Counted from the stretch's first letter, positions 25,780-35,323 are shown. The stretch is 64,000 bases of DNA from Marinobacter xestospongiae (GCF_023156385.1 NZ_JAKZAK010000001.1:62001-126000); one strand, 5' to 3'. The notes: generated from the letters alone by a model not told the origin. Made by a program: numbers and translations.

Positions 25780-26612
25780 TGGTGTTCGATGTAGGCCGGG
25801 TCTTGCAGATTGACGACGTCAGCCTCAGTTTGGGTGGCAAGACCGTACTGAGCCAGGCGTCGCTGTCACTGCAGCAGGGAGAGCTTCTGGCGCTGCTGGG
25901 CCCCAACGGCGCGGGCAAATCCTCATTGCTGAAAGTCGCCTCCGGCGATCTGGAGCTGCAGAGTGGACGGGTGCACATCGCCGGCAAGCGCCTGCAGGTC
26001 TGGCGTCGGCCTGAGCTGGCGCGGCACCGGGCGGTGATGCCCCAGCGGGTGGAAGTGAACTTTCCGTTCACCGCCCGCGAGATTGTTGCCCTCGGTTGTT
26101 GCCGTGGCAGCCAGGAAGAGCGGGATGAGCTGATCGAGCATTTGCTAAGGCGACTGGAGGTGGCGGCGCTGGCTGACCGGCTGATTTCAACCCTGTCCGG
26201 CGGTGAGCAGCAGCGAGTGCAGCTGGCGCGGGTACTGGCCCAGCTCTGGCACAGTTCCGGGCCCCGGTTGCTGCTGCTGGACGAATGCACCTCCGCCCTC
26301 GATCCGGCCCAGCAACAGCTGGTGTTCGGATTGCTGCGGGAACTGGCGAGTGACCAGGGCTACGCCATCCTGGCGGTGGTGCACGATCTCAACCTGGCGG
26401 CCGCCTACGCCGATCGTCTGGTGGTGATGTCCCGGGGCCAAACCCGGATAGATGGCTGCCCCGGGGACGTCCTCACGCCAGCCATGCTGGAGCGGGTCTA
26501 CGGGTTGCGGGCCCGGGTGGAGCAGTTGCCGGAAGGCTACCCCATGGTGGTGCCACTGGGGACCTCGGGGGCGTCGTTCGCGCCCATGGCTGCCGCCATG
26601 GGCGCAGGTTAG
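25779..26612 (+). CDS. hmuV: Haem ABC transporter ATP-binding protein
   Basis: A 277-residue ABC ATPase of the HmuV type. Walker A GPNGAGKSS, Q-loop region RAVMPQRVEVNF, signature LSGGEQQRVQLARVLAQL, Walker B LLLLDECTSALD and switch histidine AVVHDLNLAA are all present; the segment SGPRLLLLDE after an insertion is typical of HmuV. ATG 25779 is chosen because it couples to the hmuU stop (TGATG); the frame is open further upstream only as a shadow of hmuU. It is the last gene of the haem locus. Confidence 0.95.
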   Translation: MVFDVGRVLQIDDVSLSLGGKTVLSQASLSLQQGELLALLGPNGAGKSSLLKVASGDLELQSGRVHIAGKRLQVWRRPELARHRAVMPQRVEVNFPFTAREIVALGCCRGSQEERDELIEHLLRRLEVAALADRLISTLSGGEQQRVQLARVLAQLWHSSGPRLLLLDECTSALDPAQQQLVFGLLRELASDQGYAILAVVHDLNLAAAYADRLVVMSRGQTRIDGCPGDVLTPAMLERVYGLRARVEQLPEGYPMVVPLGTSGASFAPMAAAMGAG

Positions 26613-26651
26613 TTAACCGGGGGCTTTAACGTCTTCCCCCGCACCGCGCGC

Positions 26652-27122
26652 TCAAGCGCCACCGGCAAAGCCCAGCTGGCGCCAGGCTTCGTAAACCACC
26701 AGCGCGGCGGTGTTGGACAGATTGAGGCTGCGGCTGTCCGCCCGCATTGGCACCCGCAGCCGCCGGTCTTCCGCCAGACCCTCGCGGACCGCCGCCGGCA
26801 GACCGCGGGTTTCGGGGCCGAACATCAGGTAGTCACCGTCTTCGTAGTGAACCTCATGGTAGCCGCGCTGTCCCCGCGTGGTGAGGCCGAACAGCCGTTG
26901 CGGCTGTTCCCGTTCCAGAAAGCTGGCGTAGTCCAGGTGCACCCGGACTGAGGCGTACTCCCGGTAATCCAGTCCCGCCCGGCGCATTTGCTTGTCCTCC
27001 AGGCTGAAGCCCAGCGGCTCGATCAGATGCAGCTGGCAGCCGGTGTTGGCGCAGAGCCGGATGATGTTGCCGGTGTTCGGCGGTATCTCCGGCTCGTACA
27101 GCACCACATTGAGCAGGGCCAT
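26652..27122 (-). CDS. trmL: tRNA (cytidine(34)-2'-O)-methyltransferase
   Basis: A 156-residue SPOUT methyltransferase that 2'-O-methylates the wobble base of two tRNA-Leu isoacceptors. Family motifs in order: [20 protein letters not shown], the central [11 protein letters not shown], and the trefoil-knot SAM-binding [27 protein letters not shown]. It is convergent with hmuV, 39 bp away, and its ATG shares one base with the upstream thiolase stop. Confidence 0.95.
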   Translation of the reverse strand: MALLNVVLYEPEIPPNTGNIIRLCANTGCQLHLIEPLGFSLEDKQMRRAGLDYREYASVRVHLDYASFLEREQPQRLFGLTTRGQRGYHEVHYEDGDYLMFGPETRGLPAAVREGLAEDRRLRVPMRADSRSLNLSNTAALVVYEAWRQLGFAGGA

Positions 27123-28300
27123 TACCGCTCAACAGCGAGGGCCACGCCCATACCGCCACCAATGCACAGGGTTGCCAGGCCCTTGTGGGCATCGCGCCGC
27201 ATCATTTCGTGAATCAGGGTGACCAGTACCCGGCAGCCGGAGGCGCCGATGGGGTGGCCCAGCGCAATCGCGCCACCGTTCACATTGACCTTGTCGGTAT
27301 CCCAGCCCAGATCCCGGTTGACGGAGATGGCCTGGGCGGCAAAGGCCTCGTTGGCCTCCACCAGGTCCAGATCGTCCACCGACCAGCCGGCCCGCTCCAG
27401 ACAGCGACGGCTGGCGGGAATCGGGCCGGTGCCCATGATGGTGGGGTCGACGCCGGCACTGGCGTGGGCGCGAATGGTTACCAGCGGCGTCAGGCCCAGG
27501 GCCTGGGCTTTCTCCGCGCTGCACACCATCACCGCCGCGGCGCCGTCGTTGAGTGAAGAGGCGTTACCGGCAGTCACGGAGCCGTCCTTGCGGAATGCCG
27601 GGCGCAGCTTGGCGAGGCCATCGGCGCTGACGCCATCACGGGGGCATTCGTCCTTATCCACCACCACCGGGTCGCCTTTGCGCTGGGGAATGCTCACCGG
27701 CACGATCTGGCCGCTGAAATGACCCGCCTGCTGGGCTGCTACGGCTTTCTGCTGGGAGGCGGCAGCAAAGGCGTCCTGCTCCTCGCGGCTGATGTCGTAC
27801 TTGTCGACGATATTCTCCGCGGTGATGCCCATGTGGTAGTCGTTGAAGGCATCCCAGAGGCCGTCGTGCACCATGGTGTCGATCATGGTCCAGTTGCCCA
27901 TGCGCTGGCCGTTACGGCTGTTGGGCACCACGTGGGGAGACTGGCTCATGCTTTCCTGGCCACCGGCAATGATCATGTCGGCATCGCCGCAGCGGATGGC
28001 CTGCACCGCCATATGGACCGCTTTCAGCCCGGAGCCACACACCTTGTTGATGGTGATGGCGGGAACCGAGGCCGGCAGGCCGGCATGGATGGCAGCCTGG
28101 CGAGCCGGGTTCTGGCCACTGCCAGCGGTGAGTACCTGGCCCAGCACCACCTCGTTGATCTGCTCGGGGGCCACGCCGGTTTCCTCCAGCAGGTTGCGGA
28201 TCACCGCGGCACCGAGCTGGTCGGCCCGCAGGCTGGACAGGCCACCACCGAAGCTTCCGATGGCGGTACGTTTGGCGGCAACAATGACTACGTCACGCAT
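27122..28300 (-). CDS. Acetyl-CoA C-acetyltransferase (thiolase)
   Basis: A 392-residue degradative/biosynthetic-type thiolase. The nucleophilic cysteine is C88 in [12 protein letters not shown]; the second catalytic set is [11 protein letters not shown] and the C-terminal cysteine in LCIGGGMG. Length and motifs fit acetoacetyl-CoA thiolases such as PhaA/AtoB; the specific role (polyhydroxyalkanoate, ketone or fatty-acid metabolism) cannot be told because no pathway partner is adjacent. It overlaps trmL by one base. Confidence 0.93.
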   Translation of the reverse strand: MRDVVIVAAKRTAIGSFGGGLSSLRADQLGAAVIRNLLEETGVAPEQINEVVLGQVLTAGSGQNPARQAAIHAGLPASVPAITINKVCGSGLKAVHMAVQAIRCGDADMIIAGGQESMSQSPHVVPNSRNGQRMGNWTMIDTMVHDGLWDAFNDYHMGITAENIVDKYDISREEQDAFAAASQQKAVAAQQAGHFSGQIVPVSIPQRKGDPVVVDKDECPRDGVSADGLAKLRPAFRKDGSVTAGNASSLNDGAAAVMVCSAEKAQALGLTPLVTIRAHASAGVDPTIMGTGPIPASRRCLERAGWSVDDLDLVEANEAFAAQAISVNRDLGWDTDKVNVNGGAIALGHPIGASGCRVLVTLIHEMMRRDAHKGLATLCIGGGMGVALAVER

Positions 28301-28401
28301 GGCAATTCTCCTGATTGATTGGGCGGTCCGGCGTTATGGTATGCGGCGTTTATGGTGCGGACCTCAGAAAGTCGTTCATTGTACCTGCTGGCCGGTGTGA
28401 G

Positions 28402-29199
28402 CTACAGGCTCAGGCTGCGGCCGCCATCGACGGACAGGATCTGCCCGGTCACGAAGGGCGCGTCGCACAGCAGATAGGCCACCGCACCGGCGATGTCCTC
28501 CGGTGTCCCCGTCCGGCCCAGCGGGGTCTGGCGGAGGATGCCCTGGCGGTAGTCGCCGTCATCGTTGGCGGGGTTGCCATCGTTGTCGTCGTTAGGACGG
28601 TAACCATCGTCCTGGTCCGGCCACAGGATCGCGCCGGGGGAGACCCCGTTCACCCGAATCGCCGGGCCCAGGTCGTTGGCCCAGCTGCGGGTCAGGGCCG
28701 CCAGGCCGGCCTTGCTGGCGCAGTAGAGCGGGTGATCCGCCAGTGGCCGCTCGCTGTAGATGTCGATCAGGTTGATCACCGCGCCCTGGGTTGCCGTGAG
28801 TGCCGCCTGGCAGCCCTGCAGCAGAAAATAGGGCGCCCGCAGGTTGGTGTGTAACAGTCGCGACCAATCGTCGGCGCTGGTTTCGCCAACCGGGGTGGGG
28901 AAGAACTCCGACGCGTTGTTGATCAGAGCGTCCAGGCGCCCCCATTGGTCGACGGCCTGTTGCGCAAGTGCCTCAACCTGGTTGAGATCGGCAAGGTCCG
29001 CCGCCAGGGTGGTGGCGGAACCCTTTCGCTGCCGGTTCAGCTCCCGGGCCAGAGCGTCGGCCTGGGCGCGGCGGGAGCGACAGTGGATCAGCACCCGCCA
29101 GCCCCGCTGGTGCAGGTGGCGGGCCATGGTGGCGCCAAGCCGGTGGGCCGCGCCGGTGATGAGAACAACCGGTGATTTCTGGTCCTGCTGATGGGTCAT
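28402..29199 (-). CDS. folM: Dihydromonapterin reductase / pteridine reductase-like SDR with acidic insertion
   Basis: A 265-residue short-chain dehydrogenase, closest to the FolM/PTR1 pteridine reductases: Rossmann motif TGAAHRLG (15-22), the unusual IHCRSRR cofactor loop, NNAS (94-97), and catalytic Y159-x3-K163 (YCASK), with D146 and Y148 near the active site. Such enzymes make tetrahydromonapterin or tetrahydrofolate with NADPH. Between SPGAILWP and YRQGILRQTPLGR it carries an Asp/Asn-rich stretch of about 20 residues (196-217) not expected in the family. The 270-bp palindromic element lies directly upstream. Confidence 0.85.
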   Translation of the reverse strand: MTHQQDQKSPVVLITGAAHRLGATMARHLHQRGWRVLIHCRSRRAQADALARELNRQRKGSATTLAADLADLNQVEALAQQAVDQWGRLDALINNASEFFPTPVGETSADDWSRLLHTNLRAPYFLLQGCQAALTATQGAVINLIDIYSERPLADHPLYCASKAGLAALTRSWANDLGPAIRVNGVSPGAILWPDQDDGYRPNDDNDGNPANDDGDYRQGILRQTPLGRTGTPEDIAGAVAYLLCDAPFVTGQILSVDGGRSLSL

Positions 29200-29208
29200 G
29201 GTGGCTTC

Positions 29209-29478
29209 CTAGTGTCCCGTCTGGCTCATTCGTTGACTTACTGAGCCACTGACAACCCGAAGAGCTAGGCGTGCTGGTGACGGTTTGGTGGTTCCAAATC
29301 GAGACAGTACAACAACGCTATTCGGGTTGTCAGTGGCTCCCGAAGGGCTTGTCTCTGAGGGCTCTGAGCCTGTGTTGCCACTGTTTGATGTGGAACCACC
29401 ACATCGGCACAGCGGCGCCTTGGTCAGAACCCTCAGAGACAAGCAGTAAGCCAACGAATGAGCCAGACGGGACACTAG
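29209..29478. repeat. 270-bp palindromic element with covarying twin hairpins
   Basis: The ends (29209-29243 and 29444-29478) are inverted repeats matching at 34 of 35 positions and begin and end with CTAG. Inside are two hairpins: 29243-29261 pairs with 29321-29339 (19/19), and 29347-29367 pairs with 29424-29444 (20/21). Each loop carries the complementary core TGGTGGTTCCA / TGGAACCACCA (29286-29296, 29391-29401). The right half is an inverted relative of the left in ends and loops, yet the two stems differ in sequence while staying self-paired. There is no gene inside. A MITE or palindrome-associated mobile element is likely. Confidence 0.8.
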
Positions 29479-30593
29479 TAAACGGCGTTCTGGGTTAACC
29501 GCTGGAGCCGCGCCAGCTTCTCCTTGCGGATGGCGTCTCCCAATGCCTTGCCCTGATGGCCCTCTGCCATCAGCGCCTGAGCATCCACCCGGGCGGTCAG
29601 GTCGCGGGCCTTACTCAGCCAGTCGGCCTGGTCGGCGGTCAGAGCGGCGTGGGTGCAGCGGCAGGTCTGCAGCAGGCGTTCAAAGCGGTCAGCTTTGCGC
29701 CAGGCATCGACGCGCTCCAGCCAGCCCAGTAGGGCCTCGGCGTCAGGTTGGTTGACGATACACGCGGCTTCCGGTCCCTGCCCGGCAACGAGTGCGGTCA
29801 GTTGGATACCGTCGTTGGGGGCCTTCAAGGCCTTGGCTCGGGCCTGGGCGATCCTGGCTGTCAGCGGCGACAGCAGGCCGGCGAGCCGCATCTCGGTGGT
29901 CGCGGCTGTGGGGGCCAGGCACCGGAGCGTGGCCATGGCCTGGTTGAATGTCTCAGCCGGGGCGAGTTCCGGTATCAGGACCTCGAGGGCGCCACAGTCC
30001 CTCAGGACCTGGAAGAATACCTCCGGGGCCTGTTCGTGCAGGGCCCGCTGGATCTCCTGCCAGACCCGCTCCGCGACCAGATGGGCCACCTCCCCATCGG
30101 CGGTCATCCTCGCCATCAGTGCCTGGGTCTCCTCCGCGACCGTAAAACCCAGCGGCGCGAAACGGGCGGCAAAGCGGGCGGTACGGAGGATGCGCAACGG
30201 GTCCTCACTGAACGCGGGCGAGACGTGACGAAGCCGTCGGGCTTTAAGGTCGGCCTGACCATTGAAGGGGTCCACTACCTGGCCTGCCTGATCCCGGGCC
30301 ATGGCGTTGATGGTGAGGTCCCGGCGGATCAGGTCGTCTTCCAGGGTGACGTCCGGTGCGCTGTAGACGGTGAAGCCGTGGTAGCCGTGGCCCTGCTTGC
30401 GTTCGGTGCGGGCGAGGGCGTACTCCTCATGGCTGTCGGGGTGGAGGAACACCGGGAAGTCTGCGCCGACCTGTTTGAACCCCTTGGCCAGCATGTCTTC
30501 GGGGGTTGCGCCCACCACCACCCAGTCCCGGTCCTTGACCGGTAATTGCAGCAGGTCGTCGCGCACCGCGCCACCGACGAGGTAGATCTCCAT
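29475..30593 (-). CDS. cca: CCA tRNA nucleotidyltransferase
   Basis: A 372-residue class-II CCA-adding enzyme that builds or repairs the tRNA 3' end. The start [15 protein letters not shown], the catalytic DRDWVVVG with its paired aspartates, [13 protein letters not shown], and the flexible-loop/ATP-recognition [15 protein letters not shown] and [16 protein letters not shown] are all present. No HD phosphohydrolase domain is visible, so it is the shorter form. The stop codon TAG lies inside the terminal repeat of the palindromic element just described. Confidence 0.95.
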   Translation of the reverse strand: MEIYLVGGAVRDDLLQLPVKDRDWVVVGATPEDMLAKGFKQVGADFPVFLHPDSHEEYALARTERKQGHGYHGFTVYSAPDVTLEDDLIRRDLTINAMARDQAGQVVDPFNGQADLKARRLRHVSPAFSEDPLRILRTARFAARFAPLGFTVAEETQALMARMTADGEVAHLVAERVWQEIQRALHEQAPEVFFQVLRDCGALEVLIPELAPAETFNQAMATLRCLAPTAATTEMRLAGLLSPLTARIAQARAKALKAPNDGIQLTALVAGQGPEAACIVNQPDAEALLGWLERVDAWRKADRFERLLQTCRCTHAALTADQADWLSKARDLTARVDAQALMAEGHQGKALGDAIRKEKLARLQRLTQNAVY

Positions 30594-30707
30594 AGTGCTC
30601 CTTAATTCTGCCCCTGACTTGGTGCTGCCGAGGTGTCTGCCCGGGGGCTCGTAGCGGGAAACCCTGTCGGATGCAGCTCGGCTGTTGCGGGATTATGCCG
30701 AGCCAGG

Positions 30708-31952
30708 CTAGAAACGCCAACCCAGCTCAATCGCGCCGCCCTGCTCGGTATCGCTGAGCACGGCGGCGATATCCAGGCGGGCGCCGAAGGGGCTGAGGCC
30801 CAGGCCCAGGGTGAGCTGGCTGTCTTCCTCCACGCCGCGGTGCTGATCCTCTCCCGCTAGGTTGTGACGAAGCCCCAGGCGCACCTGGGCCAGCATTGCC
30901 ACATCGAATTCCGCGCCCAGGGCCAGCCAGCGCTGGTCATCGCTGAAGCCAAAGCCCGGCTGCTCGGTGAGGTCGAGTTCTGCGGTCACCACGTGATAGA
31001 CCCCGTGATGGGCGAGGCCCGCGGTTACCTTGGGGTCCACCTCGAATGTCAGCCCACCGCGGCTTTGCAGGTCCATTGGCACCAGGTTGCGGATGGCCAG
31101 GCCGGCATTCCACTGTTGGCGTTCACCAAAGGTGTAGGCCGCACCCAGATCGAGGTTTAGCTGGCTGTCATCGGTACGGTTCTCATCACGATCGAAGTCG
31201 TCCTCGTCGAATTCGTCGACCCGCACGTCATACTCGAAGGTTTCCATCCGCACCCATTTGGGGGTGACGCCCAGGGCCAGGTGTTGGTCTTCCGCCAGGC
31301 GAATGCTCCTGGCGAAGGCAACTCCGACTTCCGCGATCGAGGCGGCGAGGGTGCGTCCCCTGGATTGCAGGTCGTCGGAGATCGTTATTGCGGCCGCTGC
31401 TGCCAGCGGATCGTCTTCCACCAGTTGCAGCAGCGCCAGATCCTCGTCGCTGATATCGCCGCGCGCGGTGAAGCGAACGCTGGCGCGGCTGAATACCCCA
31501 ACCGACAGGTCTGGTGAGGGCACCGCCAGGCTGAAGGCGAGTCCGGCATCCAGGCGGGCGGTATCCCGATCCAGTGCCCGGAGCTGATTGTCCAGGTCTT
31601 TGGCTGCGGCCTGGGCCTGCGGGATCTGTTGCTGGCGGGCGCTGTTTTCCAGCCGGTCAATGGTGTCCTGGACCCGGTCGATCTGGTCGACGACGTCTTC
31701 GTCATCCGCCAACTGGACGGTGAAGCTGGGGAGAATCAGGTCAACCTCATTACCGCGGGCATGGTAGCGGCTGGCCATCATGGCCGGGTTGGTCAGGTTG
31801 GCGGCAGCCGGCTGTGCCACCGCGACGCCCGTGCCCGCCATGGCGCTGGCGCGGGCGCCCGCGACCGGTGACGGCGCGGCCAGAGTGTGAGTGGTGGCGA
31901 TCAGTACGCCAAGGCCGAGGGTCAGACGGCAGACAGTGTCCGAGGCAGGCAC
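30708..31952 (-). CDS. TraF-like outer-membrane beta-barrel protein
   Basis: About 414 residues, starting with a signal peptide (LTLGLGVLIATTHTLAAP) followed by a FadL/TraF-type start (RASAMAGTGVAVAQPAAANLTNPA), a predicted helical hairpin (about 85-125) and alternating beta strands ending in the barrel-type tail GGAIELGWRF. It resembles proteins filed as conjugal transfer protein TraF (PF13729-like), although there are no conjugation genes here, so that name is misleading. I use GTG 31952, which has GGAG at a good distance and gives a compact signal; the frame extends to an ATG at 32021. Confidence 0.72.
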   Translation of the reverse strand: MPASDTVCRLTLGLGVLIATTHTLAAPSPVAGARASAMAGTGVAVAQPAAANLTNPAMMASRYHARGNEVDLILPSFTVQLADDEDVVDQIDRVQDTIDRLENSARQQQIPQAQAAAKDLDNQLRALDRDTARLDAGLAFSLAVPSPDLSVGVFSRASVRFTARGDISDEDLALLQLVEDDPLAAAAAITISDDLQSRGRTLAASIAEVGVAFARSIRLAEDQHLALGVTPKWVRMETFEYDVRVDEFDEDDFDRDENRTDDSQLNLDLGAAYTFGERQQWNAGLAIRNLVPMDLQSRGGLTFEVDPKVTAGLAHHGVYHVVTAELDLTEQPGFGFSDDQRWLALGAEFDVAMLAQVRLGLRHNLAGEDQHRGVEEDSQLTLGLGLSPFGARLDIAAVLSDTEQGGAIELGWRF

Positions 31953-32625
31953 GGTGAACTCCAGTATCAGTTTGTCACGGCGATCAGCTTCCAGAGTACT
32001 CCTGTGCTGCCTGGACGTCACCGTCAGAGCCCGTCATCACTGCGTTTTGGTGAGCCCGGGCAGTAGGCGAGATGCGGGGAGGCCGGAAATATGTCCTTAC
32101 ATCCCTGCGCCCTATGTAGCCTTGCTGATGATTTGTGTTCAGATTGGTTGCCAAGGCTTACATTTTTCATAGGAAAAATTTGTTAACTGCTGTTAAGTTT
32201 TTGGAAAGGTGTCCGATAGCCAATCATGACCCCAAACCAAACAGGTGCTGACAAGCGTGCCCGTGAAATGGACGGTGGCCGTTGGCAGGGGGCAGCCCGG
32301 AATTGAGCATCAGCAGGCATTGAGTCTGTGCGATGTGCTTGGGCAGCGCAGGAGGCAACGACGGAAGGATATGTTTTGACAAAGCTTTACGATCTTCCAG
32401 GCTGTTGAAAAGTAAGCCGTAATTTGGCCGTCAGTCTGATTTCAGGTGGGCCGATTCAGTGACCGGGAAGTGGGTTCATTAAGTTTTGTACATGGATGTC
32501 GTAAAACTCAGAGAGCGCTGGCGGTTCCGTTGATGAACTCTGCCAAGGGCGCAGCTCCTCCTCGGGAGCAGACAATTTGACTTGGGCCCTCTAACCAATG
32601 GGCATAAAACCTAAGGGGTTTTGGT
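31953..32625 (+). promoter_or_regulatory. Long leader of surface-fibre operon, with RBS hairpin
   Basis: This interval of more than 600 bp has no gene. It holds an imperfect palindrome GTTAACTGCTGTTAAG (about 32180) and A+T-rich tracts near 32160-32220 that may contain promoters. Immediately before the pilin start, AAAACC (32606-32611) can pair with GGTTTT (32617-32622), which would partly hide the ribosome-binding AAGGGG (32613-32618). The ATG follows at 32626. I checked for a cyclic-di-GMP riboswitch and did not see one. Confidence 0.4.
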
Positions 32626-33288
32626 ATGACAAAGACAATCAGTAATGTGATGATGCGCAAGATCGGTTTGGGGGTTGCTGCTGGCGGTCTCGCCATCGGC
32701 GCGGGTTCCAGTTACGCCGCAGACTTTGGTGTGACTGCGGATGTTCAGAATACTCTGGAAGTGACTGTTGTCGCACCGATGAGCCTGGGTACACTGTTTG
32801 TAAACGCCACCGACGGCACCGGTATCGGTACCCTGGTACTGAACCCGGACGGTTCCTTTACCCCGGGCGAGACGGACCAGGTGATCACCAGCCTTGGCGG
32901 CCAGACCGCGGCTCAGGCATCCGTAGCGACCGACCAGAACTTTATTGTTAACGTACCGACAGCGGCATTTGATGCCAGCACCTGGGCCAACCCGGATGAC
33001 ATCGCCACGTTGGCGAATGTGGTAGAAGTTCGTCTGGGCGGCACCACGGGGGACCCGAACGTGGCGCGGCTCTACCTGGCCAACTTCACCGTGGGCGATA
33101 TCACCGACGGCGTTGAGTCTGGCGGTCCTGCGGTTCCCGGTGCCCCGGTGACCATTGACCCGGACTTCGGCGCAACTGCCGTTACCTTCGGTATTGGTGC
33201 AGAGGTTTTCACTGATGACAGCGGTACACGTACCCAGTATGAAACCGGAACCTATGAGGGAACCTTTGAGGTCACAGCCGAATTCTAA
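32626..33288 (+). CDS. DUF4402 pilin-like secreted protein
   Basis: A 220-residue exported protein: signal peptide with cleavage near GSSYAADF, then a beta-rich DUF4402-type domain beginning VTADVQNTLEVTVVAPMSLGTLFVN and ending with the family-like tail YETGTYEGTFEVTAEF. It is rich in Thr, Gly, Asp and Val and has no cysteines in the mature part, which suggests donor-strand or repeat assembly rather than disulfide stabilisation. As the first gene before a two-domain relative, a PapD-like chaperone and an usher, it is probably the major subunit of a surface fibre. Confidence 0.78.
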   Translation: MTKTISNVMMRKIGLGVAAGGLAIGAGSSYAADFGVTADVQNTLEVTVVAPMSLGTLFVNATDGTGIGTLVLNPDGSFTPGETDQVITSLGGQTAAQASVATDQNFIVNVPTAAFDASTWANPDDIATLANVVEVRLGGTTGDPNVARLYLANFTVGDITDGVESGGPAVPGAPVTIDPDFGATAVTFGIGAEVFTDDSGTRTQYETGTYEGTFEVTAEF

Positions 33289-33298
33289 GGCCTCGGGC

Positions 33299-34321
33299 GT
33301 GACGGGGCGGGGTTATCGCCACGCCACGTCGCTGACCCATCGACAGGAGGTGCCTCGTTGGCACCTCTTTTTTGTGGCTCTTTCTGCCTGGCTGCTGGCC
33401 CTGTCACCGGTCCGGGCGGCCACCGAAATCGAAGAGCTGAGCGTTTTTGATTTTGGCACCATTGCCATCACCGGCAATGGCAGCGTATCGGTGCTGGAGT
33501 TTCCCCGCTCCGGCCGCAATCTCAATGTGATTGGTGACATCGTGGTGGTGGCGGTCGGTCAGCCCGGTCGTTATCGTCTGACGGGGTTTCCGCCCAACAC
33601 CAATATTGATGTCGAAATCGATGACATCACCCTGTCTGCCGGAGGCACCGGCATACCCGAGCTACTTTCTGTTGGCAGCTACGATACCGGTTCGGTGCGT
33701 ACCAACGAGCTTGGGGAAGTTGAGTTCCAGCTTGGCGCCAGCTTTAGCACCTCCGGCAATGGCGGTAGCTATGAAGATGCGCCCTACAGCGGCAATGCCC
33801 AGCTTCGGTTTCACTATTGGGAACCCAGCCTGAGTGACTACGTGACGGTCAGCGAGAACGTCACCTTTGCAGGCGAGGTGCGCAGCAGTTTTGAATTGAC
33901 GGAAGCCGACCGGCTCAACTTTGGTGTGTTGTACGCGGTTGGCACACCGGATGATCAGGCCAGCCTGAGGCTGTTTCCTGATGGTCGTCGGGATGTGACC
34001 AACGCTGGCAACGCCCGTATTGTGTCGCTGACTCAGCCCACGCCCGGTGTGGTTGCGGTCAGTGGGGCTGCGCCCTTCCGGGAGCTGGATATTACTGTAT
34101 CAGCCACGGACGTGCTGCTCCGGCATACTCAGGCTCCTGCCGGTCCCCACTTCATCCTCAATGCGATGGCAACCCTGCCGGATCAGAGTGGCCGCACCGA
34201 TGAATTTGGTGCCCTGGAGATTCGCGTTGGGGGCACCCTCAGTACCCAGATTACGGCGACCGAGGTCGTCTACCCAGCGGGTACTTACGAGGGGACCTAT
34301 ACCATCACCGTGTCCTACTGA
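33299..34321 (+). CDS. Two-domain DUF4402 fibre protein (minor subunit or tip)
   Basis: About 340 residues with a signal segment (FFVALSAWLLALSPVRAA) and two DUF4402-like modules, about 45-200 and 200-340. The module starts (FDFGTIAITGNGSVSVLEF and LNFGVLYAVG) and ends (AQLRFHYWEP; EVVYPAGTYEGTYTITVSY) repeat each other and the preceding protein. The start is uncertain: GTG 33299 has AAGG upstream and leaves an 11-bp gap, while GTG 33349 gives a neater signal peptide but sits on the AGGAGGTG itself. Two tandem modules suggest an adaptor or tip subunit. Confidence 0.72.
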   Translation: MTGRGYRHATSLTHRQEVPRWHLFFVALSAWLLALSPVRAATEIEELSVFDFGTIAITGNGSVSVLEFPRSGRNLNVIGDIVVVAVGQPGRYRLTGFPPNTNIDVEIDDITLSAGGTGIPELLSVGSYDTGSVRTNELGEVEFQLGASFSTSGNGGSYEDAPYSGNAQLRFHYWEPSLSDYVTVSENVTFAGEVRSSFELTEADRLNFGVLYAVGTPDDQASLRLFPDGRRDVTNAGNARIVSLTQPTPGVVAVSGAAPFRELDITVSATDVLLRHTQAPAGPHFILNAMATLPDQSGRTDEFGALEIRVGGTLSTQITATEVVYPAGTYEGTYTITVSY

Positions 34322-34354
34322 CCCTAACCAATGACTTGTGGAGAGCTCGTGACC

Positions 34355-35194
34355 ATGCACAGACTTCCTTCCCTGCGGGCCTGGCCGATATGGGCCCTGC
34401 TGATGGTGATGCTGGCGCCGCCGGCCTGGGCAGAGATGCTGATCAGCCCGACCCGGGCAGCCATGGACATCAACAATCGCTCGGCGACCCTGGTCCTGCG
34501 CAACACCAGCGACGGCCCCAAGACCTACCGGCTGAGCTGGGAAGACAAACGTATGAGCCCCGAGGGCACCTATCAGCCGGTGGCAGAAGGTGAAGACTGG
34601 CCATCCGCGGCGGCCATGGTCCGCTTTTCGCCACGTCAGATTACCGTCGGCGCCGGTGAGAATCAGACCGTGCGGCTGAACTTCCGCCCGCCTGCCGATC
34701 TGGCGCCGGGGGAGTATCGGTCCCATCTCAAGCTCAAGGTGATTGCGGAGGAGTCCGAACCTGCGGGGGTGATCGAGATGGGGAGTCAGGATCAGGAGGG
34801 CATTGGCTTTCGCCTGTTCATGCAGATGTCCTTCTCGGTGCCGGTGATTGTTCGGCACCAGGTGGCACCGCCGCAGGTGGCCATCGAGAACGTGGAGGTG
34901 GTGCCCGCCACTGGTGACCAGAACATGTCGCTGGCGGTGACCCTCAGTCGTCAGGGTGAGAGCAGCAGTTACGGTGACCTGAGGGTGGAAATGCAGCAGG
35001 ACGCCAACAGCCCGGTGGAGCTGATTGGCCGCCGCAAGGAGCTGTACCTGTTTACCGAAACCGACCGCAAGGTGGTGAACGTACCGCTGAGGGATGCGGC
35101 CATACCTGCCGGCTCGTGGATACGGATTGGTTACGAAGGGGTGGCGGAGTACGACGGTCGGCTCTGGGACGAGCGTGTCTTTCAGAGCCGCTGA
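34355..35194 (+). CDS. PapD-like periplasmic pilus chaperone
   Basis: A 279-residue exported protein (signal WPIWALLMVMLAPPAWAE) with the two immunoglobulin-like domains of fimbrial chaperones. The first domain has ISPTRAAMDINNRSATLVLRN and the subunit-capturing strand VRFSPRQITVGAGENQTVRL with a downstream YRSHLKLKV; the second domain is shorter and divergent. It would fold DUF4402 subunits in the periplasm and deliver them to the usher. GTG 34349 is an alternative start; the GGAG at 34340 serves either. The closest systems by layout are Csu-type or alternative chaperone-usher pili. Confidence 0.82.
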   Translation: MHRLPSLRAWPIWALLMVMLAPPAWAEMLISPTRAAMDINNRSATLVLRNTSDGPKTYRLSWEDKRMSPEGTYQPVAEGEDWPSAAAMVRFSPRQITVGAGENQTVRLNFRPPADLAPGEYRSHLKLKVIAEESEPAGVIEMGSQDQEGIGFRLFMQMSFSVPVIVRHQVAPPQVAIENVEVVPATGDQNMSLAVTLSRQGESSSYGDLRVEMQQDANSPVELIGRRKELYLFTETDRKVVNVPLRDAAIPAGSWIRIGYEGVAEYDGRLWDERVFQSR

Positions 35195-35323
35195 TAGACA
35201 GAGGCTTGCCAATAGCAATAGCCCCCAATAGCAACAGATAGAAGAGTTAACTAATTGGCGTGATACTTGCTGCTGTTCCCGGAAACGTCGACTTTTCGAC
35301 AGCCATTGTCCGGAGACCCGCCC

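Noticed and set aside
29243..29339. Inner hairpin of the palindromic element as an integron attC site
   Set aside because: The RYYYAAC/GTTRRRY core boxes are absent and the stem is a perfect repeat, unlike attC, which has unpaired extrahelical bases.
30708..31952. Conjugation gene, because the product resembles proteins named TraF
   Set aside because: No other transfer gene is present and the protein looks like a FadL/TraF-type outer-membrane barrel; the name is an annotation habit.
31953..32625. Cyclic-di-GMP riboswitch in the leader of the fibre operon
   Set aside because: I looked for the conserved GEMM core and its paired helices and did not find them.
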